DNA from: Paragonimus westermani | Taxonomy: Eukaryota; Platyhelminthes; Trematoda; Plagiorchiida; Troglotrematidae | Length of the DNA stretch: 64,000 nt | Direction of reading: 5' to 3' | Assembly (NCBI GenBank): GCA_008508345.1 | Contig: QNGE01000746.1 | Span: forward strand, 1 to 64,000 | Part shown: positions 48,664-62,416 of the stretch, piece after piece | Layout: each line of letters begins with the position of its first letter | Position numbering within the stretch: the stretch's first letter is position 1 | The notes under the pieces: model-generated | Databases searched by the model: none | What the model was told of the DNA's origin: nothing | The model's input: only the letters and a program-made list of their open reading frames with translations | Program-made: the position numbers and the translations under genes

Positions 48664-51600
48664 CAGTCTGGCATACTCGTTACCTCTCGGTCGACGCCGT
48701 ACTGTGAGTACTTTTTTGATCTACTAATCCGAGGCGATCAGCGCATTCGCGGCCCCACATAACACGACGCCATAAAGTCATGTCGCCAAGGCCCATGGCA
48801 CTGCGTACCGCCCGCTTCTGTTCAATGCCGCACATTAATTGCTCATTGGACCTTCGGACGCTCGTCCGGATAGTATTCCTCCAGATCGTCTGGTTCAACG
48901 ACGAGTCCTAATATCTAAAGTCAACATCACAATCAGAAAGACTTGCCTGGATAACATCCTGGAATCTCACTTTTTAACAATCAAGATTTCGCTTACCGGA
49001 CTTCACCCGCCCGTACAGTGGCTGCTTTGGAATACTGTCATCGTCCATCCGATATACGTGACTTAGCCAACGAAGCTGATTGAGCATTAGCGTGGCTTCC
49101 ATTTCTTTCATATTTGCTCGTCGCAGTGCTCCAGTGTCCAACCACCGAATATCCAAAATGCATCTTAGAAGCGACTCAGACGACATTTTCTGGTGACACA
49201 TCGCTGCCGTATAGGAGTGTAGACAGCGCCGTTAGGTGGTAGACACAGCCTAGCAATCATCTTCAGGCTGCAGTTCTTCCACACACGTCTTTCATGACGT
49301 CCGAAAGCAGCACTAGGCTCCACCGCGTGATCTCATAACTCACGATCCACGAAAGAATCTGCCGACAAATTGCTGCTCAAGTAGCAGAACTAATTGCATC
49401 TGTCGATAGCGTCTCCACTAATGCGAGTTTCTGGTGCAGGTGCAGGAACAGCAGCTCCGCCCGGAGAAGGCTGAAATAACGAAAGCGTCTTACATGTGTT
49501 AAAAATTAGTTCAAACTTGGATGCCGCGGTCGCTAAAGCCGTGGCCAGTCTCTGAAGTTCGTATTCGCTGTTTGCAAATAACGCATTATCATCTGCCGAC
49601 AGAACCATGCGCGTCGTCGAGGGATGTAGCTGATTTGAAGCACCGAACTGCCGGATATTCGGTCGGCGTCCATTTGCACGGCATCCAACCTCAACACTGT
49701 CCTCCGCTGAGTCCTGAAGAGCAACTGTTGACGTGGCAGTCAGATATAAACTAGACAGGGTTAAGGGTAAAACACAACCCTGTCTCACGCCAGTAACACT
49801 GTCAAACTCATCACAGGTCGACCTGCACGATTGTATCTTCGTCTTCCTGCCCACACCCAACATTCTAGTCGAATTGATGAGCTTACCTAGACATCCAAAC
49901 TTAGCAAGCACCGTCCGCAATGCCTCGTGGTTCACGGAAACAAAAGCCTAGGTGAAATCCACAAAGAGGGCATAGGAGAGCTGATTGCGTTCCCGGCAAT
50001 TCACCGAAATCTGTTCAACAACAAACGCCCGGTCGATCGTATTCCGATTCACCCGAGCTACACATTGCTCATCATGAACGTTGGCCTCCAAAAGTCCACA
50101 TTCAGTCGGTTCGGAAAGATTCTCGCCAGCACCTTTGGAGTGCAGCTCAGCAGACTAACGTCACGATAGCTGTTGGGACATTGCTTGCTACCCTTGCCTT
50201 TAAAAAAGGTACAATGAGGACATCGTTGAACTCGTGGTAACACTTTGTGCTCCCGTATGAAGTGAACAAACTGAAACAAAGCGCGCTTCAACATCGGTCG
50301 GCTATTCTTCCGAATTTCACCTGGCAATTCATCCTAGCCTGCAACCTTTTCATTGTGCGGTTGTCTGATAACCCTCTGCACCTCTGTCAAATCGGGGACG
50401 AGAGCAAATGAGAATTTGATGGTTTGTTGCGGCAGGCTGTTCACGGCCACCCAGTCAATGGCAGCAGGATGGTCTATTAGGCTACCAGACTCTCATGATA
50501 TCTCCTGGTTGGGTGCATGAAGGGCAGGTGCCCGCGTCAGCCTCTGCTCTGGTAGACTGGACGGATGGACGGAAAACCGCCTTAAGTAAATCGCAGAACC
50601 CCTTGCGATGTCTGCGGTCGGAATAGCCCAGCATCCGCTCACCGTGTATCCTCCACCGTTCGCCCTTGATTCCGCGAACACGTCCGGCGAGTTGACGACG
50701 AATACTACAGAATATTGCTTCTTTCGCTTCGTCGTCCGAGTCCATTGTGAAAGCGGCAAACGCTGCATCCTTCTCTCGTACTGAGATACAGATAGTCTCA
50801 TTGTTGCCGTCGAACCAGTCCGAACGTTTCTGATGCTCGATACTGATCATCTTTGCAGCTGCTGCCATGATCTGTTTCTTTAGCTGTTGCCACATACCAT
50901 CGGGGGTAGTTGATACAGGAGCGTCTTGCGGGCGGGCGGCAACTGCAAGTTGAAAGACAGTCGTGGATTCGGAGTTCTTGTGATACTCAGAATTAGGGAC
51001 TTCGAATAGCCTTAGGAAATCGTACTTGAGTCGAAACATCCCACGCAAGTGATAAGGAGAGGACCTGGTACTGGTAGCAGTAAGCAATTGTTATTCATGA
51101 ATTGAGACGCCGAATTTATTGATGTACAACAGTATTAGAGAAATCACAGACTGTCGTTGGCTGATCTCATTAGCACATGCAACATCATAAACTGTATGTT
51201 AATTGGTGGAATACGGAACAGATGAATTGGCGAATAACGGAGGGCACAACGCTGAGACCGTTCGTCCAATCCTGATGTTGTATTTTTAACGCGATATTTG
51301 GATTAACCGTTTGTCAGATCTTCTGATGTGTCGGGGTTTGGGTAATCGGTGACTCGAGATTTCCATCACGGTTCTCTAATCGTTTGATATCCGATTTCTG
51401 TCGTTGTCCGGAGGATTTGCCATAAGCAGTCATGAATATATGGGAAAACAGTTTGGTCCTGACCATGCACACCGCTCGCATGATGTGCACTTCGCGAATG
51501 TCTCGCTGCTGCACAATCACGTAATCGGGCAACTGATGATGACCGCTTTGTGGATGAGTCCACTTCGTAATGTCGCTCGCGTCCGGGTGGAGTCGAAGGT

Positions 51601-52190
51601 TTTTGATGGTCAGCTCGTGAGCAGTGCATTGGTGGAGCAGGTGATCAAAGTTCTCGTTGACTGACCCAATGCCATAGTGTCTGAGGGCTTGGTCAGGGTG
51701 CGGAGCTGCCCTAAACTCGAGCATTCAGGTCACCAAGAACAAACAGTCGGTCGCTTACTGGTGACGAGGCGATTCTGGCGGGCGGTTAGTCACTAGTGTG
51801 GCAAATAGCTTAACCCTAAACACAAAGATACGTGGCAATCTTTTCTCGATCGAATTGCGGACACATGGACAGGATTTGGACGCTGATGCTATGCGGTTCG
51901 CGTGTCATCAGGAAACTGATGCGATCGTCGACTGCGAAACAGAGGCCATGCTCCCGATCACCGTCCATTAGAAGATGTACCCAGCACTCGCTTTTTGGAG
52001 CCTACCTTGGTCCGTAAGCCTTGTTCCACTCAAGGCTGCTACTTCGATGCTACATCGGCTCAGTTCCATGGCGATCAGTGGGGTACGGTGTTCTGGCCGT
52101 CTTGTGTCACTGCTCTGATCCAGCAGCATGCGCACATTCTGTCTCGTCGAAGAGGCTCTTGCATTCCCGGACGTATTTTAGGTTGGGCGT
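48664..52190 (-). mobile_element. Near full-length but dead APE-type LINE
   Basis: Read on the minus strand from right to left. Endonuclease start QNVRMLLDQ, PLIAMELSRCSIEVAALSGT, RLTDQGRLQKASAGY (about 52000-52140); LFVLGDLNARV (about 51720-51750); AHELTIKNLRLHPDA and LPDYVIVQQRD (51314-51660); linker 50482-51087; RT start FKGKGSKQCPNSYRDVSLLS (50058-50327); NHEALRTVLAKFG, TGVRQGC and a mutated catalytic SADD (49588-49599) in 49390-49935; C-terminal RCILDIRWLD, LRRANMKEMEATL, QLRWLSHVYRMDD (48974-49201); finally WRNTIRTSVRR and a degenerate zinc-finger tail (48680-48898). It is antisense in ZC3H10 intron 2. A 380-bp repeat interrupts the linker, and SADD replaces Y/FADD, so the element cannot be active. 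Confidence 0.9.
50990..51369 (-). repeat. ~385-bp unclassified interspersed repeat, copy D
   Basis: Same unit and same insertion point in the LINE linker as 25143-25522. The EYHKNSESTTVFQL frame of the LINE resumes directly beyond it. Confidence 0.75.
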
Positions 52191-52834
52191 TTTGCTACTG
52201 AGGCTCATGTGAGCAATGCCTACTTTACGATTCGTGGTGGAGAGGTCATTAGGGGATGGGGAACGATTGTGTCACTAGCATATTTTCGCCTATTCACCCT
52301 GCCAAAAACAGCAGATGGAGTGGCCAGATTTATGCTGCGCATCGGCCGACGCAGTGTTATTTGTTTTGTGATATTATGGCTTATATGTGCCCGTGATACC
52401 GCCAGGACGCCCAGACCTAGACAGGAGAGCGATTATGGCCCTCAGCTGAAGCTTGTGGCTCAATAGCTTATACCACTAGGCCGTGGGTGACACACATACA
52501 CATATGAACGTCACAACATTGACCACCAGCAAGATTTGAATTGCAATGGCTACGCGCAAGCTTGAGAGCTACACACCTATGAAGTTAACGCATACATTAT
52601 TGCAGAGACAACCAAGCCACACACACAAAACCAAACCAGGCGAGAACAGACATCAAGCCGAACCGAGACACAACACGCTATCATGACCCACAACGAACGT
52701 AACTGCATTTTGTCTGGCTGATCTTACATGGTTGAACCTGTTGGGACCGAAATCCTGGCCAGCTTAGCTTGCCGGATCAAACCAGCACACAAGTCTGACT
52801 ACCACGTTGAGGTTGCAGAAATTGTCATTTACAC

Positions 52835-52835
<1 letters not shown>
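52191..52835. other. ZC3H10 intron 2, no gene recognised
   Basis: A minus-strand tRNA-like stretch GGCCTAGTGGTATAAGC (reverse complement of about 52466-52482) is the only suggestive feature. Confidence 0.3.

Positions 52836-52886
<51 letters not shown>
52836..52886. repeat. (TA)n microsatellite, 51 bp
   Basis: Uninterrupted alternating T and A, about 25 units, ending 156 bases upstream of exon 3. Confidence 0.99.
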
Positions 52887-52888
<2 letters not shown>

Positions 52889-53042
52889 GGCTGTGGCGTG
52901 GAGAATCCTAACATTTAACCAAAGTTTATGTCTATATTCGTAATGTTAGTTAATTAGTAGGCAGCCTTGTCCTCTGTGTGTAACTTGTGATTTCCAATGC
53001 ATTCCCTCACTTTTTCTCTTGTTTCCCTGAAATATTCTCTAG

Positions 53043-54308
53043 GACTATTTAAACGGAATCTGTACTCGTGGTCCCAGTTGTAAATATCGTCACATGTCCC
53101 TGGCAAATGAGAAAAGGGCTCAGTGCTGTTCCGTGACCGATGCTTCCAGCACATTTCACGACCTGTTTCTGGATGAAATGTGTGCGTCTGACTTTGTACC
53201 GGTAATGTGCACAGCCCCACCATCTCAGCCAATACTGTCCACCTCCCTTGCGGTAGCTTTGCAACACCCAACCATGCTAACAGTCCCTACTTCGGTCCCC
53301 AATCACGACCGTATACAACTCACACAGTCAGCTACATTGAATACCAGCATTGTTTCTGGGCAGGAGTCAGTGCTCACTCCTGTCAAAGACATGTACATAA
53401 ATAGTGGTGCTCCTCCGGCTCCAGTTGTGGGTGTTGTTGATCACGTCGGACTTCCTTCCTCTAACTTGCAGCACACAATCTACGCTCATCCTTCTGGTTT
53501 GGGGACGTTTACACCCTTAGTTTCCGTTTCCAGTTCCAGTCAACCTGTTCCATGCTCCTCCATGCTGGCTGTGGTTGCTGAACCCTCGCAGCATCCAACC
53601 TTACTGCAGCATCCGACTGCAGTTGCAGCATCACAAACAACTTATCATTTACTTTCTAGTACTCCGGCTCCGATGCAACAACAGTTGCTTTCTTCCAGCT
53701 CTTCAGTGTCATCTGCACCTGCCTTACTGACGATACCTTTGCCGCAGTTCGCTTGCAACAGCACCACCCCAGGTGCAATACTCGCTTCTCATGCAAGTGC
53801 TGAATGTAATGCACATCAGCATCCCTCAGTCCTAGCAAACAGAGCTTTAGCAAACGCATCCGGCACATGCTTCCCGTCTTACAATCTGTTGCATATCAAT
53901 CCAACCTCGGCTGTGGAGACTGTTCCTGTTTTTCCTGGTCAGCATGCACTTCCGGACAAGGTCACTACTGCCGTATCTTCGTCAACTACTGCAGTGTTGG
54001 CTGCAGCTGCTGCAGCTGGTTATCTTGCTCAACACTTACCGGTCATGACTGGCGGCACTCCGGTCACCCCATCGGATAGTGGTGGCGGTTGTAGTGGCAA
54101 TGGTCCGGCTACCTTGAATGTTCGTTTCGGCTCTCAACAGGATCTGATGGTGGAGCGCACCCCTGAATCTGCTGCCCTGGCAGCCGCAGCGAATCTTCCG
54201 GCTGTGTCTGCAGCTGCCGCAGCGGCAGTTGCTGCTGCTAAAGTATTTGCGGCGCGTACCACGGGTGTGCCATTGAGCGACACATCATACTCTGCTGAAA
54301 ATTCAAAG
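53043..54308 (+). CDS. ZC3H10: ZC3H10-like exon 3: rest of CCCH finger 3 and low-complexity region
   Basis: The acceptor TTCTCTAG|GAC gives DYLNGICTRGPSCKYRH (114-130), which supplies the last three ligands of finger 3 and joins in frame to PPICK. The next ~400 residues have low complexity, rich in Ser, Thr, Pro, Ala, Gln and His, with Ala runs around 54000 and 54180-54240. The exon ends AAG|GTACTC in phase 0. An ATG at 53094 lies inside the exon and is not the gene start. Confidence 0.92.
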
Positions 54309-54790
54309 GTACTCAATGTTCATTATTCGTATGGTATTCTACTGGTTTTTCAAATTGGATTTATATAATCGAATCGTTTGTTCACTCCCTAACGTATTCA
54401 GATGCAATCGTGCGGACGTATACTTCCTTCTGCAGACTGTGCATGGCTCATTGTTATTATGTTGTAGGCATTAGCTGAGAGTTGAGCATGCATAAAGAAC
54501 AGTCTTTAAAGCCACTAATTGCTTGTTCAAAATTATTTGGTTGTAACGCACTTGTCACCTTATGCGGTCATCATCGTGTTAAATGTACATGTTCAAAGAT
54601 ATTACATACCACAACGACTAGTTTTAGAACATCAGTATAGAGCTCAGTTTTACAGAACAGTTGGAATACTTCTTTAAGTTACTCTACTTTCTATTCGCCT
54701 GCGTCATTTTTGTGAATCCTTCGTGTTTCTCCTCATTTATCTATAGCTTTGCTTTTTTCCCCAATGTACACTCATCTTTCACTCTCTTAG

Positions 54791-55115
54791 TGTCTGCCTA
54801 ACTTGAGGGACCCGAATGGATCACAGAGGGCATCTAAATCAGAGCAATCCAAAACACCTGCGAACACGGATTATTCTGGGGATGCTCTCTTCATAAAAAA
54901 ACAAACTTCTTTACACTTTCCTTCGTGTTACCCCACCTCGACCGCTACGAGTACGACGACGACAAGCATCGCATCTGAAGTGCACGTATCTACAACTTCG
55001 CCTCCGATTAACTCAACGCCTGCCTCATCGTCCAGTTCTCATTATGTGCACCGAACTCAACAGGATGAGGAGGACGCAAAAACCGCTGCCGCGGTGGCTG
55101 CGGCTGCATGTATTG
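54791..55115 (+). CDS. ZC3H10: ZC3H10-like exon 4
   Basis: The acceptor TCTCTTAG|TGT opens CLPNLRDPNGSQRASKSEQS, which is in phase with exon 3. A Thr/Ser-rich stretch and an Ala run (KTAAAVAAAAC) follow, in keeping with the neighbouring exons. The donor is ATTG|GTATGT in phase 1. No domain is present. Assignment rests on phase, composition and splice sites. Confidence 0.8.
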
Positions 55116-58100
55116 GTATGTTCAGTTTACATTTACATACACAACTAGTTACTTTGTAAGCGCTTGTTATCCCCAACAGGATCAGGAACGTTTATAGGTT
55201 GAACGAGTTTTGGCCCTTCTGTTCCTCAATATTAACTTCTAATCGTCAACCGAACTCGAATTTTCGGCTAACTCGTTTCGTGTTACCAATGTTTCATATC
55301 TGGGCGTTGGACGACACGGATTCTTCGTTTTGAGTGTTGTTTTCATCTGGCGGCGAACTTTACCGTTTACTGATACCCAACCGAAGAGCCTCATTACTGT
55401 TATCCACACTGTTTTACAGCAACCCTAAGTTAGTGATAAACTGCAGCAGTTTTAAAGTAGTAACTCCTAAGCAATTATTAGGTTGAATCTTCACTTTAGT
55501 CATTGTTTATCATTAACTAAAACCCAACCAACCAGGTTTGTTGTTACCGTCCATGGGCCCCTGGGATCCATTTATCGAATATATATCTGTACAACACTGG
55601 TGTTATCCAGCTTCTGCATACGAGTATGATTGTGCTTTTTCTTGGGTACGTTTAAAAAATACTTCAAAAAAATGAGAAAATCTCATGGGCGCATCTGTGT
55701 TAGGTCCTCAGGATCCATCTTTATTGATTGAAGGTTAAGTCATTTTAGTGTTTGCTCATTTTTTTCGATAAAGATCTGTATCAGAGTTTACTCTAAAATA
55801 TAAAATAGGGAAGATGCCAATATCACATAACTTATTGTCTTCAGACTGCTCCTCTCGAATACAGTCTGAGTCAGGTACCTCAGCAGGTCACACTAGACTT
55901 AACAAATTATGGCATTTTCAAGTGATAGGCCAATTTTACAATGATTTTTCAACATATTGACTTGGTCCAACTGACCTATTTAAATATCGTGCCGTTGGGT
56001 TTCATGAAGTTTATGTTGAGTTTGGGATCGACACACTGGATTGCTGTGTTCATTTGTGGCGTGGTTTCTCCTATGTGACCCATTCGGACCTATTAAATGT
56101 AGGGACGAAAAGTAATGACCACAAATTGAGTGCAACCTAAGGTTATTTCAAATAGGTTAACATTAGCCTCTAGTATGTTAATTTTGCATGAAGACGTTTT
56201 TTAACTAAAGAATTCACCTCCTACTTACACACATTTGATCACCAGGCTCAGTGACCGACTCTAATAACTTTCGTATAGCAGCTCGTATTGACCGTAAAGT
56301 CTGTTTTTGAAAGCCTTGTTCGTTCAGTTACGTGTGGCACAGACACGTCCGACTAACTGTCTCTGTCCGGCAATCATGCCAATATGCATACACCAGTGTT
56401 GTGTTTGTCTGTCCAGGCATATGATCAACCTGTCCGTTATCAGTCTCCGCTGTGCATCATCGTGGCGGTGGCTTTCGCTTTGACTTCAGGCCAGTGTGAC
56501 TTTCTGTTTGGTTGTAACCATGTAGCTGTATATCTGTAGATGTGCATTCGTGATTGCAACGGCGGCCCTTCTAATCTCAATGGTTTCATTGAGACTGTTG
56601 GATTTGGAACTATACTGTGTGCTCGTCATTTTCGCAGTTTAGAAGTATCTGATGATTAGTTATGGTGTATGCGGATAAACGCGCATTCGTTGGTTTGCTT
56701 TTAGAGAAGCGTTCAACATAGTTAAACCTCCAAAGACAAACTTAATTTTCCGTTAACCGGACTGCGTGCTTTCGAAATGACCAAGTCTGTCTGAGATGTT
56801 TTGAAGCGTGATAGCTTTGAGAGCCATCCTAAGTGATCGGTTAGCTTGCCTGTCTAATCCATTGCATTTGGAACCTTAGATCATTATTCGTGTCTGATTG
56901 ATTTCTCAACACTTAGAAATCAGGCGATGGCTTTTAGAATGGAACCACTGTTCAGTTCTCACTCTAACCCACTGGTGACAACACCCGGCTATCAGGTGCT
57001 GATTTGAGCTCTTGGTCTGAACACACACGTGATCTTATATGTAACATTCAAACATTTGGTAAGAAATCTGAAGCTGTTTCAACCCTAGTGGCCGTATCCG
57101 ATGCTCGGTACTAACCGTGGACACGTTTGCTATTCCTTGTGGGCCACTCGAAATGACTCACCGTTTGGTGAAGCATTTCATCAGGTCCGTGTGTGACTTG
57201 TTAACTGCCTAAGGGGTGCTATAGATCCATAACTGTTTTAAGTCGTTAAAATATTCTTCAGACGTTTGAAAAATTTCACAACCATTTGCACGGTCTACGT
57301 AAATTTACTATCCCTGTGTCAATGGGACATCGTGTTTGTCTAAATTCACGAACCAAATTTACGAATGTCTTCTACTAAACTCAGGATTGTATATCCTCCA
57401 CTATACTACTCAGTCCCTGCTACACTCAGAAGTTGTACGTACTGTTTTATTTGGCTTTGTTTTTGTTGGACCCCTATCATTTATTCGTCTTTAATTAGTA
57501 AGCGCAGTTTCGCGGCCAGTTACTTCAGGGTGCCTTCATCAACCATGTTCAGCGGTTTGGCGATTGTTGAGCCGTCATCTCTTGCGTTGCGCAGACTGAT
57601 CGGTCGCCACGATGGCGTGTAGGCTTTTTGGACAGTGAATCAGCATTGGTGTGTTGTTATTTTAGCTACTGTTTACCATAACAACGTAATATGTATTCTT
57701 GTTCCATTGTCTCTCGCCGTCTCATACGAGTCGTTTCTTCGAGTGTTTGGAACATCATAATCAGCGGGAGGACAACGGACGGTGATATCACGCAGTTTGT
57801 ACTGTTACGTGTGCTCGCATTAGCGTCGAGTTTCTTAATTTTCTATTTCTCTCTTGTTTTGTCTCAATTTGGACATCAACCATTATGACTGCGTCTGAAA
57901 TTAGTTCGCTAGCGGTCATTGACATTGTGGAAGGCCACAACTGGTTTGTCTTTACATCTCGGGGCAATTCAACAACCGGCTGACATCATTCGTTTGCTCG
58001 AAGTTCTAAATGTCCACAGTTTGGTTGGAGTTGTGTGCACGAGATGTAGTCGATGGCGGTAACCACATCAAAAAGCCATCAGTTCATCGCGCTTGAAACG

Positions 58101-61100
58101 ATACTGTTATACACAAGATAAATCTTGACTCCCGAGTTCAGATAACGAACGAGAAACACTATCAAAAGCCGGCCACCAAGATTGCTCCTAGCTTTCTACC
58201 TGACGGGCATAGCGAACCCACCATGCACATAACATGGCTCATCGCAAACACGACCAGATTAGGATAGTGACCGCATCGCTAGGCGAGTTTATTTGTGTTC
58301 TGCATTACAAACGCTTGTTGACTTGTCGTTTACATGCATAATCTTCCGTCATACAGGTATCTATTGAATCTCGGTTTAGCTTGAACATCGCTCACATCTG
58401 GTCGCAGCTTCTGCACCCGAACGGAGATACGAGGTTGGATTTTCGCTTTCTGACTACGTTAGTGGTGCATACCTCACTACGTCTTGAGTTTGAACTCTAG
58501 TACACGTCGTACTAGGCACCCGTTTTTATCACTGCACTACTAAGCACGATCAGTTTATCATATGTAATCGTCCAGGCATATTGGCTTATGGATGCCGCCC
58601 GATTTGTTGGTCCAGATCATGCTCTACTCTTCATAGCGCCACTCTAAACGTTGTTTGCTTTCCGGTATCTCCCTCACAAGTACTCAAGCTCCTATACTAA
58701 CCAAACGTTCTCACAACAGGCGTAAGAATGTCGAAGGGTTGCTAAGATCACCAGGGTTATGACTAGAAGCATGAATGTTTAATTTCTGTGCTTTCAGAAA
58801 AGCACCTATCTTTCTTAAGGTGTGTTCTAGGCCAGCTTTTTTCATGGGGACGTTTGAGGCTGCCATGCTTTTCCACACGTTATCATCCACAAACAGTTTT
58901 CTTACCAACATTTAGTATATATTTTATCAACCTCCCACTCTTTCCTCTAGTAGCTTTGTTGTGACTGCAAAAGACGCTTGACCTGTAAACTTCTTTGTTG
59001 CACGAACTCTCGTATAGGTTATGTTAAAACAAGATCACGAACACTTGCACTCATTTGCACGGCTGACATGCATTCACACTGAGTAGCAGTACGTTGTCAC
59101 TCGCCCTGGTGACACTTCACCCATAGTACGTACACACTACTCCGATAGTCGCTTTTGGTCCATCGTCTTCCTGGCGTTGAGGCTTGCCCTTTAATCCCCG
59201 AATGTACGCACCATACTACTCACAAACGGAGATGCTTGTTATGCAACAGATCGCCAAAATCGATTTAGTTTGGTCATCTTCACTGCTAAGCAAATTCGGA
59301 AGTGTACCGAAACGTAGATCAACGTTTACCTTGCCGAACATAGATTGTGTTGACGTCTCAGAGTGTGTCCGTTTATGGGATGAGTATTTGAATGAGTCGA
59401 GCATGCCGTTGTCAGAATCTCGAAGGCATTCACAGCGATCGTTCACTTACATTTCTTGTCAGTTTTCTATTTGGTTAAAGGGTTTATTTCGTCTGTGGTT
59501 GCCTAGGGTGACCGCATACAATAAATAAATAGTGTAAGATTGCCGTTAATCCTTCCTACAAAACATAGGTGCATCTCGGATGCTAGATGGCTACTTTTTG
59601 CAGCATTTCAACAGCATTTAATGTGTGTGTCTTCCTTCATGGTGGCGTTTTGTTACTGTTCGGTGACACTCTTATGGCCAGTTATCCTCAAAGTATTAAT
59701 TACGTGCCTCAGAACATATGGGTGTGCATGTGTCTCATCTTATGCATATCAACACGATTGTCCTTCTATATTGGACTGTAGGCAGTGTACATTAATTTTA
59801 AAACCCGGCTCGGTTTAATTGGTCGAATCATTTGTTGAATTTTTTAAGGCATTGCTACGTGTTGGGAAAATCCGACTATCGTTATCCTCCCACTATGTGG
59901 TCTGATCCACCAGTACACATTGAGGCGACTCCACACACACACACACACACTCTCACACCAGGCTCACAGCTTTGCTCATTTCATATCCGAAGCTGCATTA
60001 AACAATGTTTTCCACTTTCTTAACATAAACTTAACCCGCCAGCTAGAATTGGCTGTGTACTGCCAGTGAACGTGGGGCGGGCAGTGCGCGAATTCTAGCA
60101 GTTTTTTTTTCTGTTCCAACAAAACGTGTCCTGTTGGTTGTCTCACTAACAGAGTAGGAAAAGTCAATCTAATCGCTACTTTTGACGGGAATCCAAAACA
60201 CTTGTCAAGCTTACTGTTATCCAAGTGGATGTATTCCGCAAAATATGACAGTTTAACTAGTAATGAGGACCATTTTTTTTAATTAATCCTCCATATAAAG
60301 ATGATCCAGTCGCAGAGTTGCTCAGTCGCCTGCCATACAACACACCGATAAATAGTTTCAGCAGTTACACTTTGCCCATAGTTTACAGTGTGTCCACTCC
60401 TACTTCTTCATCCGAGGAACAACTTGCCTATTCATGCCGAAAGGATGTTCGTGTGCTAATCTGCTTGCTGTTGCACACCAGGATACATCAAGCTTACAAC
60501 GGGACGGTTGTGCTCAAAGGTAACAGGGGATCATTCGGCCTGGTTAAGGCTTAACCTTAGAAAATCGATGTCAACGCATCTTTAACTAGCCTGACAGATA
60601 CGAATCACATAATTAAGTCTACTATATCATTGAAGGTCCTCCGCAAAGTCCCGATCAGCCAACCAAGGTTGGTCTAATTATGCGGTCTGGCAATGGTCGA
60701 AGCGATTTCGGTTAGATCACGTAATCCAGAGCTGTTCGCATAATAGAGATTCGTTCTTGCCTTTAGCCTCTCATTATTGGCGACCAATTTTTCCCGGCCT
60801 TCCCTCAGCCAGTCGCAAATGACATAACTATTCCATTGTATCCCATCCAATGAAAAAGCTGCAGCCCAGGCTGCAGGACTATGCAGAGGATCTGTGTTTG
60901 ATATTTTTGCCAATGGATGATAAGAGCTCGAAAATATGCTCGTCGTTTTGCCTCTGCTGTTTTCTGATTGATCATTTGGCACACACCCAACCCTGCTGGC
61001 CTTTTATTGTATGTTGTGCTGTTGAACATTACAAACATATCGTCTGTGAAGTCATTGTTTTCTGCGGTGATGAACTTGATTAGCAATAATGAATCGAGCG

Positions 61101-62416
61101 CAGGTGTTTGTGAAGTGTTCTCATTCGTGTGATCATTTAGGAACTCAACGCAAACCGACCTAGAAGTCAAGGATGTTTTGGCGAACAGTCTGTTTTCGGT
61201 TATTCATCATCGGGTCAACTACATAACATTTTATACTATCGTGGTTGTCAAGCCACAGGAAATCGAGAGCAATTAGTCACATATCTACGTCAAACGGTTG
61301 TGAATTGGAGGACAATTAGGTAGCGAAATTGACCTACGGAGTCGCCAAGTCGGTGACGGGGGGCCGTGGTCACCGTAGGACCTAAACAAACTTCTTCTGA
61401 GCACACAGCTGTCGATTGCGCAACCAAATTCCGATCGCCTCCGATCTGACCTATTCCCAAAACGTCAGGTTGTCGAGAGTTTGTTGGTGATGGGTATGCC
61501 AGCGAAGTGCTTATCATATCTACCGTCTAGATCTTCATCGGTTGAATAATTTTGCAAGATGGTCAGGCAATGACTTCTTCAGCCGTCCTTGTAGTCTTTA
61601 CTTCTCCGTTATGTCCAAAATAAGCTGGAACTACTCGAAATATGATGAAACATTGTGGTCGCTCATTTCGCTTATTGGAAACACTACTGTAGGTGGCAGC
61701 GCCTAATAGTCACTGTGGTATGTGTATCCAGGCTCTTACGATTCCCTTCAATTGCGAGAGTCTGCTGACGTGTTTGGATGCATTCATCCATAAACACACA
61801 TCCGAGCGACAAACTAGTTCATCCACGTTAACATGGAAGACACGACTGCGTCTAATTGGACGAATCTAACACTCGATCACTTGCTTTGTAGTCTTCGTTC
61901 AAGTTGATGCAGCCAACACGTCAGCAGATCAGTCTCGGTCAGCTGCCGTGACGTTGTCTCACCAACGTCCATCCGCCTGCTTTCTATATTTTGTTGCATT
62001 CTGAGTAGTCACTTCAACTCATATAAAACTCATCGGATTACGTTGTTATATGTACTGTTCATTAGACTCTTCGAAATCCTCCCTTTTCTGTTGCTGCGTT
62101 ATGACGCAACTGACAGATATATTTATGTCGCGTCTAAACATTTTCTTAACTGCCCGTGTTTTTCGGCTCTGGTGGTAAATTTATCGTTTTCTATTTTGTC
62201 TCCTCCATCTGTAACTTCACCTCTGAAGTGTGGTCGATGATTAGCCATTGAATTTTGCGACCCCCTAACGTCCCTAATTAGCGCAGTTATTAGTAGGTTT
62301 TCCTTTATGTCAGTGTTGCTAAATCTGCCGACTGATATGACTGTGAAGTCACTATAAATGCCCTTCTCCTTGATTTTCATCGTTGTCTGTTATTCACATT
62401 TTGCCCTGTTTCCTAG
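55116..62416. other. ZC3H10 intron 4, no gene recognised
   Basis: 7.3 kb. Contains a short (CA)n run at 59932-59950 and a tRNA-like stretch near 58459-58497 (TTAGTGGTGCATAC, then GAGTTTGAACTC). Open frames at 57365-57622, 59184-59528, 60318-60554 and 60674-61170 show no convincing domain. The acceptor TTTCCTAG at 62409-62416 ends the intron. Confidence 0.4.
59932..59950. repeat. Short (CA)n microsatellite
   Basis: Nineteen bases of alternating C and A. Confidence 0.95.

Noticed and set aside
53656..54316. Minus-strand alanine-rich open frames opposite exon 3
   Set aside because: These are shadows of the GC-rich Ala/Ser codons of the ZC3H10-like exon.
60318..61170. LLSRLPYN motif (plus) and adjoining minus frames, suggesting a Ty3/gypsy RNase H tail
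   Set aside because: The motif is too short, the frames on the two strands are inconsistent, and no RT or integrase motif lies nearby.
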